DNA of 6,114 nt, taken from NCBI GenBank assembly GCA_030040215.1, contig JASHUD010000131.1:1-6114 (forward strand), written 5' to 3'. The stretch comes from Methylovirgula sp. (GTDB taxonomy: Bacteria > Pseudomonadota > Alphaproteobacteria > Rhizobiales > Beijerinckiaceae). Each line of letters opens with the position of its first letter. Positions within the stretch are counted from its first letter, which is position 1. Below, piece after piece: positions 1 to 5,643 of the stretch. Under the pieces are notes generated by a model that was given only the letters and a program-made list of their open reading frames with translations, did no database searches and was not told where the DNA came from. Made by a program: the position numbers and the translations under genes.

Positions 1-1481
1 GCGTTCATGACGCGCTCGGGCGGAAACACCACGATCACCTCGGTGCCCTCGCGCACTTTCGATTTGAGCGAAAACGTGCCGCCGTGCAGCTCGACGAGGC
101 CTTTGACGATCGGCAGGCCGAGGCCCGATCCTTCTTCGGCGTTCTTTTGGGCGAGCGTGCCGCGTCCGAAAGACGACATCACGATCGGGATTTCTTCTTC
201 CGGAATTCCCGGCCCGGTGTCCTTCACCGAGAAATATTGACCGCCCACCGAAGTCCAGCCGACTTTGATCGTCACCGTCCCGCCGCGCGGGGTGAACTTG
301 ATCGCGTTCGACAAGAGGTTCAGCGCGACCTGCCGCACGGCGCGTTCGTCCGCCCAGATGCGCGGCAATTGCGCTTCCGAGGACTCGGTCACGGTGATGT
401 CGCGTTTCTTGGCGCGCAGCGCCATCAGATGCCGGCAATCGTTCATGAGATGGTTGAGAGCGACGGGCTCGGCCTTGAGCTCGTAGCGGCCGGCCTCGAC
501 CCGCGACAGGTCGAGAATCTCGTTGATCAACGTCAGCAGATGCTGGCCGCTGGCGTGAATATCGTTCGAATATTCTTTGTAGGCCGGCACTTTGTGCGCG
601 CCGAAGAGCTCCGCTTTCATCACCTCCGAAAAGCCGAGGATGGCGTTGAGCGGCGTTCTAAGCTCGTGGCTCATCGTGGCGAGGAAGCGCGATTTGGCGA
701 GATTGGCTTCCTCGGCGCGGCGCCGCGCCAGATCGCTGTTCGCCTTGGCTTGCTCGAGCTCGGCGATGAGGTCGTCCTTTTCCGACTGGAACGACAGCGT
801 GTCGAGCGCCCGCGCATAAAGTTTTTTGGCGAGAATGGCGGAATAGAACAGAGTGCCGCAGGCAAGGATCGTGAGCGGCATCGTTTTGTCGGTCAGGGTC
901 GCCGGCCACAAGAAAGTGACGATCGCCGCGGTCATCGGGGCAAGCCCGGCATAGACGGCAACCGGGATCGAGGCGGTGATCGTCGCGTTCATGGCGGCGA
1001 CGAGCAGAAGCGTAAGCAGCATGAAAGTGCGTCCGTTCGGATCTTCGGTCTCGCCGACCAACCCGACGATCTGCGCCCAGACGATGCCTTGCATGACCTC
1101 GGCCATGATGAAATTGCTGCGCCAGCGCCCGACGTTGACGCCGGCCGGCTCCAGCGAGCAGAAGTTGGCTGCCAGTAGATGCGAAATGAACAGCACCCCG
1201 AGCGCCACACCGAGCCAGATGAGAAGCGGAAGAACTGGAACCCAGGCGGTGGCGATCGCGGCCGCGACAAGCGCAAAAATCGCCAACCCGAACGTCGAAG
1301 ATTGGCGGCCCTTGGCAAAGAGCTGAAGAAGCTCGACGTCGAACGTCCGGTGGCCGGATCCGGCCGAGGTGAGCTTTTCGCGCGCCTCCCGCACCTTGGC
1401 GCTGAGGCGCCGGCGTTCCGCGGCAGTCTTCGGATCGACGCCGCGCCCGCGCTCGATCATCTCGGCGGTGACTTCGGTCAT
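1..1481 (-). CDS. Membrane-bound sensor histidine kinase, PleC/DivJ/PdhS-like (3' end cut by window edge)
   Basis: This is a sensor kinase that should autophosphorylate on a histidine at the inner membrane and pass the phosphate to a response regulator not present here. I translated 493 codons from the ATG at 1481 to the left edge without a stop. Residues 1-60 are charged and cytosolic. Residues about 63-219 hold four to six hydrophobic segments (near 63-80, 83-105, 153-172, 174-195, 203-219). Residues 230-265 look like a coiled coil. The H-box is FLATMSHELRTPLNAILGF with the phospho-acceptor H272. The ATPase domain has an N-box (LNLLSNAIKFT, 387-397), G1 DTGPGIP (421-427), F-box SSFGRG (436-441) and G2 GSGLGLPIVK (451-460). 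It ends in FPPERVM, so probably only a few residues are missing. There is no PAS domain, so signal sensing probably lies in the membrane part. An in-frame TAA upstream and no earlier ATG support this start, although the Shine-Dalgarno is weak. The PleC/DivJ/PdhS grouping rests on H-box and F-box style. The exact orthologue and signal are unknown. Confidence 0.93.
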   Translation of the reverse strand, partial: MTEVTAEMIERGRGVDPKTAAERRRLSAKVREAREKLTSAGSGHRTFDVELLQLFAKGRQSSTFGLAIFALVAAAIATAWVPVLPLLIWLGVALGVLFISHLLAANFCSLEPAGVNVGRWRSNFIMAEVMQGIVWAQIVGLVGETEDPNGRTFMLLTLLLVAAMNATITASIPVAVYAGLAPMTAAIVTFLWPATLTDKTMPLTILACGTLFYSAILAKKLYARALDTLSFQSEKDDLIAELEQAKANSDLARRRAEEANLAKSRFLATMSHELRTPLNAILGFSEVMKAELFGAHKVPAYKEYSNDIHASGQHLLTLINEILDLSRVEAGRYELKAEPVALNHLMNDCRHLMALRAKKRDITVTESSEAQLPRIWADERAVRQVALNLLSNAIKFTPRGGTVTIKVGWTSVGGQYFSVKDTGPGIPEEEIPIVMSSFGRGTLAQKNAEEGSGLGLPIVKGLVELHGGTFSLKSKVREGTEVIVVFPPERVMN

Positions 1482-1550
1482 GCTTTGCGGGGTCCGTCGA
1501 TTTCTATGTCGGAGAGCAAGATTTCGTTAGACCATGGCCGAGAAAGATTA

Positions 1551-1577
1551 ACGCTACGCTCACGGGTTCATTAGGAT
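1551..1577. repeat. Copy 1 of a two-part shared intergenic sequence
   Basis: ACGCTAC (1551-1557) and TCATTAGGAT (1568-1577) are separated by 10 bp. The same two words occur in the same order and orientation at 5578-5614, separated by 20 bp. Both copies are non-coding and lie upstream of a minus-strand gene, here the histidine kinase, whose start is 69 bp away. This copy is also 80 bp upstream of the divergent glycosylase-like gene. A shared regulator site or promoter element is possible. Chance is not excluded. Confidence 0.3.
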
Positions 1578-1657
1578 TGCAGGCAAACGCGTCATCCGAA
1601 ACAGCGGGATGGCGCATGGGGCGGGCGCCGTTCTTGGTTACAAATCCTGGTTAAAAA

Positions 1658-2392
1658 ATGCCTTCCAGCGAGTCAAAACGGGCCGATCTCGAAACCTATG
1701 TGGCGCGGATCCGCGCCTGTCGCCTCTGCCGCGACGCGCCGGGCCCGGCGCGCCTCCCGCACGAACCGCGCCCGGTCCTGCGGGTCTCGACGACGGCGCG
1801 GCTGCTCGTTGCCAGCCAGGCGCCGGGAGTCCGTGTGCATTTGACAGGCTTGCCCTTCAACGATCGCTCCGGCGACCGGTTGCGCGCCTGGATGAACGTG
1901 TCGCGCGAGATCTTCTACGACGAATCCTTGGTTGCCATCGCCCCGATGGGGTTTTGCTTTCCGGGGCACAACCTCGCCAAGGCGGACCTGCCGCCCCGGC
2001 CGGAATGCCGGCAGACTTGGCACGACGGACTCTTTCGGCGGATGCCGCAGATCGAATTGATCCTCGCCATCGGCCGCTATGCGCAGGATTACCATTTCGC
2101 GCGGCTCGGGCGGCCGCTGCCGAGCGACGCTTCGGCTGCCGAGATCGTCGGCGCCTGGCGCAGGCAAGCCGGCGTGCATCCGCGCATCATCGCTTTGCCG
2201 CACCCGTCATGGCGCAATAACGGCTGGATCAAGCGCAATCCCTGGTTCGAGGCCGAGGTTCTGCCCATGCTGCGCGAGGAAGTAACGCGCGCCCTCGCGG
2301 CTCAGGCCGACCGCGGCGCGTGGCGCGGCAGCAATCTCGCCAAAGCCATGACGAAGACCGCGCCGCAAAGACCGCAGAGCGGCGCAAAATAG
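1658..2392 (+). CDS. Uracil-DNA glycosylase superfamily protein with a probable [4Fe-4S] site
   Basis: This 244-residue protein belongs to the uracil-DNA glycosylase superfamily (COG1573-like), whose members excise uracil from DNA in base-excision repair. Visible family features are motif 1 at about 53-75 (SQAPG followed by GLPFNDRSGDRL) and motif 2 HPSWRNNGW (182-190). Four cysteines, C21-x2-C24 and C100-x16-C117, fit the CX2C...CX14-17C iron-sulphur pattern of family 4 and 5 enzymes. Between them sit LVAIAPMGFCFPG and LPPRPEC. Family 4 enzymes normally have an acidic stretch after APG (as in APGEEED). Here that stretch reads VRVH, so the usual acidic residues are absent and H61 sits there. 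The NDRSGD part is closer to the GDxSGD of family 5. The protein may therefore have a different substrate range, or not be a classical glycosylase. The last 30 or so residues are polar, low in complexity and overlap the convergent terC-like gene, so they are probably a read-through tail. The ATG at 1658 has no clear Shine-Dalgarno. The CRLC motif at 21-24 requires a start near here. Confidence 0.88.
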   Translation: MPSSESKRADLETYVARIRACRLCRDAPGPARLPHEPRPVLRVSTTARLLVASQAPGVRVHLTGLPFNDRSGDRLRAWMNVSREIFYDESLVAIAPMGFCFPGHNLAKADLPPRPECRQTWHDGLFRRMPQIELILAIGRYAQDYHFARLGRPLPSDASAAEIVGAWRRQAGVHPRIIALPHPSWRNNGWIKRNPWFEAEVLPMLREEVTRALAAQADRGAWRGSNLAKAMTKTAPQRPQSGAK

Positions 2393-2994
2393 CCGCGCAG
2401 CGCGGCAATCTGAGCGGCGATCGGCGGAAGCGCCGCGGCGACTTCGCGGCCGATGAGCTCGCCGCCGATGAAGCCCAGCAACGCGGCGCCGGCCCAGACA
2501 AAGACCGGAAATCGCGCGAAGAGCCCGCTCAACAGCGTCGAGCCGAAGACGATCAGCGGCACCGATAGCGCGAGGCCGAAAACGACAAGCGGCACCGAGC
2601 CTTTCGCCGCCGCGGCGACGGCAATCATATTGTCGAGCGACATCACGACGTCGGCGACGACGATCAGCCGGACGGCGGCGAGTACCGCGGCGGCCGGCGA
2701 AATCGGCCGTTTCCGGCGGTCGTCGCGGGCAAGCTTGACGGCGATCCACAGCAGCAACAGACCGCCAATGAGCCGGAGGAAGGGCAGGGTGAGCAGCTCC
2801 ACGAAAAGGATCGTGAAGACAATGCGCAACCCGACCGCGGCGACCGTGCCGAGGACGATGCCGCGGTCGCGCTCTTTGGGCGGCAGCCGCGCGCAAGCGA
2901 GCGCGATGACGATCGCGTTGTCGCCGGAAAGTACGATATCGATCCAGATGATCTCCAGGATCGGAATGACGAAGCGGGAAAGATCGAGGCTCAT
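2302..2994 (-). CDS. TerC/YjbE-family integral membrane protein, putative metal (Mn) exporter
   Basis: This 230-residue inner-membrane protein belongs to the TerC family, short YjbE-like branch. Members are thought to move metal ions; Mn2+ export is known for some TerC proteins, but the substrate here is inferred. About seven hydrophobic helices are visible (near 9-31, 47-68, 70-88, 107-128, 133-152, 163-182, 198-221). The paired family motifs are present: LSGDNA at 22-27 (D25, N26) in the first helix and MSLDNM at 118-123 (D121, N122) in the fourth. A short basic loop (KLARDDRRKR, 87-96) separates the two halves, and IGGEL lies at 176-180. There is no C-terminal CBS or transporter-associated domain, as expected for the short branch. 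I chose the ATG at 2994, not the longer frame to 3165, because the motif-bearing N-terminus fits the family, AGGA lies 7 nt upstream, and the extra residues would be an out-of-frame reading of the peptidase gene. The start overlaps the upstream stop by 4 bp, suggesting translational coupling. Confidence 0.92.
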   Translation of the reverse strand: MSLDLSRFVIPILEIIWIDIVLSGDNAIVIALACARLPPKERDRGIVLGTVAAVGLRIVFTILFVELLTLPFLRLIGGLLLLWIAVKLARDDRRKRPISPAAAVLAAVRLIVVADVVMSLDNMIAVAAAAKGSVPLVVFGLALSVPLIVFGSTLLSGLFARFPVFVWAGAALLGFIGGELIGREVAAALPPIAAQIAALRGYFAPLCGLCGAVFVMALARLLPRHAPRSA

Positions 2995-3605
2995 GCCGCG
3001 ATCCTGTCGCGCCGCGCCGCGATGGCGGTTTCCAGAACGGCAATCTCGGCGGCCTTGACGATTTCGGCGAAGCTCGGATGCCGCCGCTCCGGCCAAGGGA
3101 TATGAATGAAGCCGACGCAGGCGGGGACGCGCGCGGCCAGCGAATGATAGAGCGCCGCGTTGCAAAGATAATTCCCGGCGTCGCGCGAAAGATCGCTGGC
3201 GATTCCGGCGCGGCGCAGCGCGGCGAGAATCTGCGCAGCCGGAATGCGCGCTCGCACGACAGCCGCGCCGTTCGGCACCAAGCAGGACTGCTGGGGGCGG
3301 GCGCCGCCGGTATCGGGCGCCGACAGGCTCACCCGATTGCAGGCCCGCGTCTCGATCGACAGCGTTTTGCGCCGGCCGGCGAGACCAAAATGCAAAATCG
3401 CCTCTGGTTTTACTTCGGCCGCGAGTTTGGCGAGGCGCGGCGCGATCTCGGCATAGAGCACCGGCAGGACGCGCGTCTCGAGCTGGATGCCGAAGCCGGC
3501 AAACCGGCCCTTGCGGCGCTCCAGCGCAGCCATCAGATCGGCGCTGGGATTATGCCGTGCGCCGGGGAAGGCGCCGAAGCCCGTTGCGAGAACAGTGAGA
3601 GTCAA
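2991..3605 (-). CDS. pcp: Pyroglutamyl-peptidase I (peptidase family C15)
   Basis: This cytosolic cysteine peptidase removes an N-terminal pyroglutamate (5-oxoproline) from peptides. The 204 residues match the usual length of about 200-215. The N-terminal motif is TGFGAFPG with NPS following (8-21). The family triad is present in normal context: E85 in LSIETRACNRVSLS, C148 in GNYLCNAALYHS and H168 in GFIHIPWPE. These correspond to E81, C144 and H168 of the Bacillus amyloliquefaciens enzyme. The start is a TTG at 3605. An in-frame TGA lies at 3618-3620, no ATG or GTG occurs before the essential TGF motif, and GAGG sits 6 nt upstream of the TTG, so the rare start is well supported. It lies 61 bp downstream of the glycerate kinase stop, and its own stop overlaps the terC-like start, so it probably sits in the middle of an operon. 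It has no metabolic link to its neighbours that I can name; general peptide turnover is the likely role. Confidence 0.95.
   Translation of the reverse strand: MTLTVLATGFGAFPGARHNPSADLMAALERRKGRFAGFGIQLETRVLPVLYAEIAPRLAKLAAEVKPEAILHFGLAGRRKTLSIETRACNRVSLSAPDTGGARPQQSCLVPNGAAVVRARIPAAQILAALRRAGIASDLSRDAGNYLCNAALYHSLAARVPACVGFIHIPWPERRHPSFAEIVKAAEIAVLETAIAARRDRIAA
3002..3005 (-). promoter_or_regulatory. Shine-Dalgarno AGGA of the terC-like gene, inside pcp
   Basis: On the minus strand AGGA is followed by a 7-nt spacer and the ATG at 2994. It lies within the last codons of the peptidase gene. Together with the ATGA stop/start overlap it fixes the terC-like start and suggests coupled translation. 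Confidence 0.65.
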
Positions 3606-3611
3606 GATTGG

Positions 3612-3615
3612 CCTC
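3612..3615 (-). promoter_or_regulatory. Shine-Dalgarno GAGG supporting the TTG start of pcp
   Basis: On the minus strand GAGG is followed by 6 nt and then the TTG at 3605. The in-frame TGA just upstream (3618-3620) leaves no room for an earlier start, so this site decides the start codon. Confidence 0.7.
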
Positions 3616-3666
3616 GATCAGTTCCGGCGACGGCCGAACGCACGCGTCCCGTTTCGGCGCAGGACT

Positions 3667-4944
3667 TCAGGCAGCTGCCGCCTCCTGCCGGATGAGGATC
3701 GCGCGGAAATCGTTCACGTTGGTCAAGGTCGGGCCAGTGACGATCGAATCGCCGAGCGCTTCGAAGAAACCGTGGCCGTCGTTGGCGGCGAGGCTTTCCT
3801 GCGGCTTGATGCCTTTCTTCCAGGCGCGGGCGAGCGAATCCGGGCCGAGATAAGCGCCGGCGATCTCTTCGATCCCATCGACGCCGTCGGTATCGCCGGC
3901 AAGAGCGAAAATGCCGGGATGGCCGTCGAGCGCGATGCCGAGGCTCAACAGGAATTCGACGTTGCGGCCGCCGCGGCCCGGCCCGCGTACCGTCACGGTG
4001 GTTTCGCCGCCGGAAAGCAGCACGCACGGCGGCGCGAACGGCTCACTGTGGCGCGCCACCTGCCGCGCGATGGCGGCGAGTACTTTGCCGACGTCGCGCG
4101 CCTCGCCCTCGATTCGGTCGCTCAGAATATAGGCCGGAATCCCCGCTTTCCGCGCAGCCTCGGCGGCCGCTTCGAGCGCCATCTGCGGCGTGGCGACGAG
4201 TTTCACTTCGCTGTTGGCAAGGCGCGGATCGCCCGGCTTGACGCTTTCGCCGCGCCCGCTCGCCAAAACCTCGCGCACTTTGCCGCTTGTCGCGATTCCG
4301 TAGCGGGCGATGATCGCTAAAGCGTCCGCGCAGGTGGTCGGATCGGCGATGGTCGGGCCGGAGCCGATGTCGATCGGCGCGTCGCCCGGCACGTCCGAAA
4401 TCAGCAGCGTGACAAGCCGCGCCGGGTGGCAGGCGAGGGCCAGCCGTCCGCCTTTGATCGCCGAGAGATGCCGGCGCACGCAATTCATCTCGCTGATTGT
4501 CGCCCCGCATTGGAGCAGGGCTTTGTTGAGCGCTTGCTCGTCTTCGAGGTCGAGGCCTTCGAGCGGCAGAGGCAGCAGCGCCGACGCGCCGCCCGAGATG
4601 AGGCAGAGCACAAGATCGTCTTCGCTGAGGCCTTTGAGACTTGCCAAGATCCGGCCGGACGCCGCAAGCCCCGCCCCGTCGGGAACCGGGTGGCTGGCCT
4701 CGACGACTTCGATCTTGCGGGTCGGCAGATGATGGCCGTAGCGGGTCACGACAATGCCGGAGAGATCGCCGGGCCAAACGGCTTCGACGGCGCGCGCCAT
4801 CGAGGCGGCGGCCTTGCCGGCGCCGATCACCAGCGTGCGGCCCTTCGGCGGCGCTGGCAAGTGGCGGCCAAGAACGCCGCCGGGATCGGCCGCCGAGATT
4901 GCCGCGTCGAAAAGCGAGCGCAATAGAGATTTCTCATCCGCCAT
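3667..4944 (-). CDS. gckA: Glycerate 2-kinase, MOFRL/TtuD-GckA family
   Basis: This cytosolic enzyme phosphorylates D-glycerate with ATP to 2-phosphoglycerate, feeding products of glyoxylate, tartrate or hydroxypyruvate metabolism, or the methylotroph serine cycle, into lower glycolysis. The 425 residues are full length for the family. The N-terminal part (about 1-240, DUF4147-like) shows VIGAGKAAASMA with K44, SGGASALL (117-124), NCVRRHLSAIKGGRLA (154-169) and ISDVPGD...DIGSGPT...D (182-201). The C-terminal MOFRL domain shows LLSGGETTVTVRGPGRGGRN (309-328), ALAGDTDGVDG (347-357) and GPTLTNVNDFRAI (404-416). Homologues are sometimes misnamed hydroxypyruvate reductase (TtuD); the motifs here are those of the kinase. 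It appears to be the first gene of a minus-strand cluster with pcp and the terC-like gene. The Shine-Dalgarno of the ATG at 4944 is weak, but the N-terminus fits the family and the next Met is at residue 49. The symbol is by family; ttuD or glxK-type names are also used. Confidence 0.94.
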   Translation of the reverse strand: MADEKSLLRSLFDAAISAADPGGVLGRHLPAPPKGRTLVIGAGKAAASMARAVEAVWPGDLSGIVVTRYGHHLPTRKIEVVEASHPVPDGAGLAASGRILASLKGLSEDDLVLCLISGGASALLPLPLEGLDLEDEQALNKALLQCGATISEMNCVRRHLSAIKGGRLALACHPARLVTLLISDVPGDAPIDIGSGPTIADPTTCADALAIIARYGIATSGKVREVLASGRGESVKPGDPRLANSEVKLVATPQMALEAAAEAARKAGIPAYILSDRIEGEARDVGKVLAAIARQVARHSEPFAPPCVLLSGGETTVTVRGPGRGGRNVEFLLSLGIALDGHPGIFALAGDTDGVDGIEEIAGAYLGPDSLARAWKKGIKPQESLAANDGHGFFEALGDSIVTGPTLTNVNDFRAILIRQEAAAA

Positions 4945-4969
4945 CTAAGGAAAACCGTCTAACAATTCG

Positions 4970-4975
4970 ATTATG
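4970..4975 (-). promoter_or_regulatory. Possible -10 box upstream of glycerate kinase
   Basis: CATAAT on the minus strand matches five of six bases of TATAAT and lies 25 bp upstream of the glycerate kinase ATG, which would give a short leader. I see no good -35 at the usual spacing (the bases there are GC-rich), so any promoter would be weak, activated or read by another sigma factor. Confidence 0.3.
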
Positions 4976-5009
4976 CGCCGATTCGTCGAGCCGCGGGGTG
5001 GGGCGAGCG

Positions 5010-5019
5010 AAAGCGCTTT
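5010..5019. promoter_or_regulatory. Perfect palindrome AAAGCGCTTT, candidate LacI-family operator core
   Basis: This 10-bp perfect palindrome with a central CpG lies 65 bp upstream of the glycerate kinase start, in the 128-bp gap after the Rrf2 gene. The core AAAGCGCTTT is the typical centre of LacI/GalR/CcpA-family operators. The flanking bases are not symmetric, and no LacI-family gene is in the window. Control by a sugar or sugar-acid regulator encoded elsewhere is inferred. Confidence 0.4.
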
Positions 5020-5072
5020 GCCGTATGCTTGATGCTTATGCCCGGATCGCGGCGGCAAGGAAAGCGGCTGCG

Positions 5073-5522
5073 CTATATGTGATAAATCAACTCCGCGTCG
5101 CCGCGCATGGCGAAGGCGCGCATGTCGGCGAGCGTGCGGTTGTCGAGGACCGTCGCAATGGCTTCGCGCGCCTCGAGCATGACGAGCCGCACCCCGCAAT
5201 GTTTCTCGTCCTTGCAGTCGTCGCAGCGCCGATACGATGTCTTGCTCGCACATTGAATCGGCGCGAGCGGCCCATCGAGAATGCGGATGATGTGGCCGAC
5301 ACGGATCTCCTGCGCCGAACGGGCAAGCGTATAGCCGCCGCCTTTGCCCTTCTTGGAATTGACCAGCCCGGCGTTGCGCAATTCGCCGAGAATCGTGTCG
5401 AGAAATTTCTTGGGGATCGCGTTCTGCGTGGCGATGTCGGTGACGAGGGATGGTTCACCGGGCGGCCGGCCGGCCAAGTGCACCATGGCCTTGAGCCCGT
5501 ATTTTCCCTTTTTGGTCAGCAT
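5073..5522 (-). CDS. Rrf2-family transcriptional regulator with four cysteines
   Basis: This 149-residue winged-helix regulator is of the Rrf2 family, which includes IscR, NsrR, RirA and CymR. It should act as a DNA-binding dimer in the cytosol. The N-terminus MLTKKGKYGLKAMVHLA is the usual family start. The helix-turn-helix and wing span roughly 25-68, with IPKKFLDTILGELRNAGLV followed by the wing GKGGGYTLAR. After a helix ending ILDGPLAPIQ comes a cysteine cluster: C91, C100, C103 and C109 (spacing x8, x2, x5). IscR uses three cysteines in the same region (C92, C98, C104) for its Fe-S cluster, so iron-sulphur or redox sensing is plausible, but the spacing is not the IscR one and CymR-like sulphur control is also possible. 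A GTG at 5531 would add three residues. I prefer the ATG at 5522 because it gives the conserved N-terminus and leaves the upstream dyad intact. No strong Shine-Dalgarno is visible for either start. The gene lies 128 bp upstream of glycerate kinase on the same strand. Its targets are unknown. Confidence 0.93.
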   Translation of the reverse strand: MLTKKGKYGLKAMVHLAGRPPGEPSLVTDIATQNAIPKKFLDTILGELRNAGLVNSKKGKGGGYTLARSAQEIRVGHIIRILDGPLAPIQCASKTSYRRCDDCKDEKHCGVRLVMLEAREAIATVLDNRTLADMRAFAMRGDAELIYHI

Positions 5523-5528
5523 GGTAGA

Positions 5529-5547
5529 CACGTTGTCAACTTACGTG
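5529..5547. promoter_or_regulatory. Dyad CACGT-N9-ACGTG ahead of the Rrf2 gene, candidate autoregulatory operator
   Basis: Perfect 5-bp arms CACGT and ACGTG are separated by 9 bp, with a nested GTTG-T-CAAC dyad at 5532-5540. The dyad begins 6 bp upstream of the preferred ATG (5522). Rrf2 regulators often repress themselves from such promoter-proximal dyads. This site does not match a published Rrf2 consensus that I can name. Confidence 0.4.
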
Positions 5548-5577
5548 CGATGTGCATCGAATGCCTCACTTAGGCAG

Positions 5578-5614
5578 ACGCTACGGCTCTGTCCATTAAT
5601 TTTATCATTAGGAT
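5578..5614. repeat. Copy 2 of the two-part shared intergenic sequence, with an AT-rich insert
   Basis: ACGCTAC (5578-5584) and TCATTAGGAT (5605-5614) match the pair at 1551-1577, but with a 20-bp gap instead of 10. This copy starts 55 bp upstream of the Rrf2 ATG. The gap is AT-rich and contains most of a TAAT-N6-ATTA dyad (5597-5610). On the minus strand TAAAAT (5599-5604) resembles a -10 box, but no good -35 accompanies it. Confidence 0.3.
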
Positions 5615-5643
5615 GAAGAGTAGCCCAACGGGATTCCGCCGGG

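Noticed and set aside
84..1178. 364-codon open frame on the plus strand opposite the histidine kinase
   Set aside because: It is fully antisense to a kinase with every catalytic box. Its translation is rich in R, G and D with no recognisable domain, as expected from low stop frequency in GC-rich DNA.
1611..1629. GGCGC-N9-GCGCC inverted repeat as a hairpin or terminator upstream of the glycosylase-like gene
   Set aside because: Short GC arms are common at this base composition, there is no following T-run in a useful direction, and no gene ends nearby.
1635..1656. CtrA-type site (TTAA-N7-TTAA) at the glycosylase-like start
   Set aside because: On the minus strand only the first TTAA half is intact; the second half reads TTGT, so the match is too poor.
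1609..2220. 203-codon plus-strand frame overlapping the glycosylase-like gene
   Set aside because: It is a shifted reading of the same region, with Arg/Ala/Pro-rich composition and no motif. The 1658 frame carries the conserved motifs.
2207..3043. 278-codon minus-strand frame over the terC-like gene
   Set aside because: Arginine-rich shadow of the membrane protein frame; it lacks the hydrophobic periodicity and motifs.
2995..3165. 57-residue N-terminal extension of the terC-like protein
   Set aside because: The extension is an out-of-frame reading of the peptidase gene, polar and arginine-rich. The ATG at 2994 has a Shine-Dalgarno and gives the family N-terminus.
2995..3666. yybP-ykoY manganese riboswitch ahead of the terC-like gene
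   Set aside because: The gene starts inside the pcp stop codon, so there is no untranslated leader to hold one, and I saw no such element in the 61-bp gap before pcp.
3487..4320. 277-codon plus-strand frame opposite pcp and glycerate kinase
   Set aside because: Antisense to two genes with intact active-site motifs, and no domain in its own translation.
5049..5071. Hairpin from GCGGCGGC and GCGGCTGC after the Rrf2 gene
   Set aside because: The two arms are near direct repeats, not inverted, so they cannot pair as a stem.
4641..5573. 310-codon plus-strand frame spanning glycerate kinase, the gap and the Rrf2 gene
   Set aside because: It crosses two well-supported opposite-strand genes and their promoter region, with no coherent domain.
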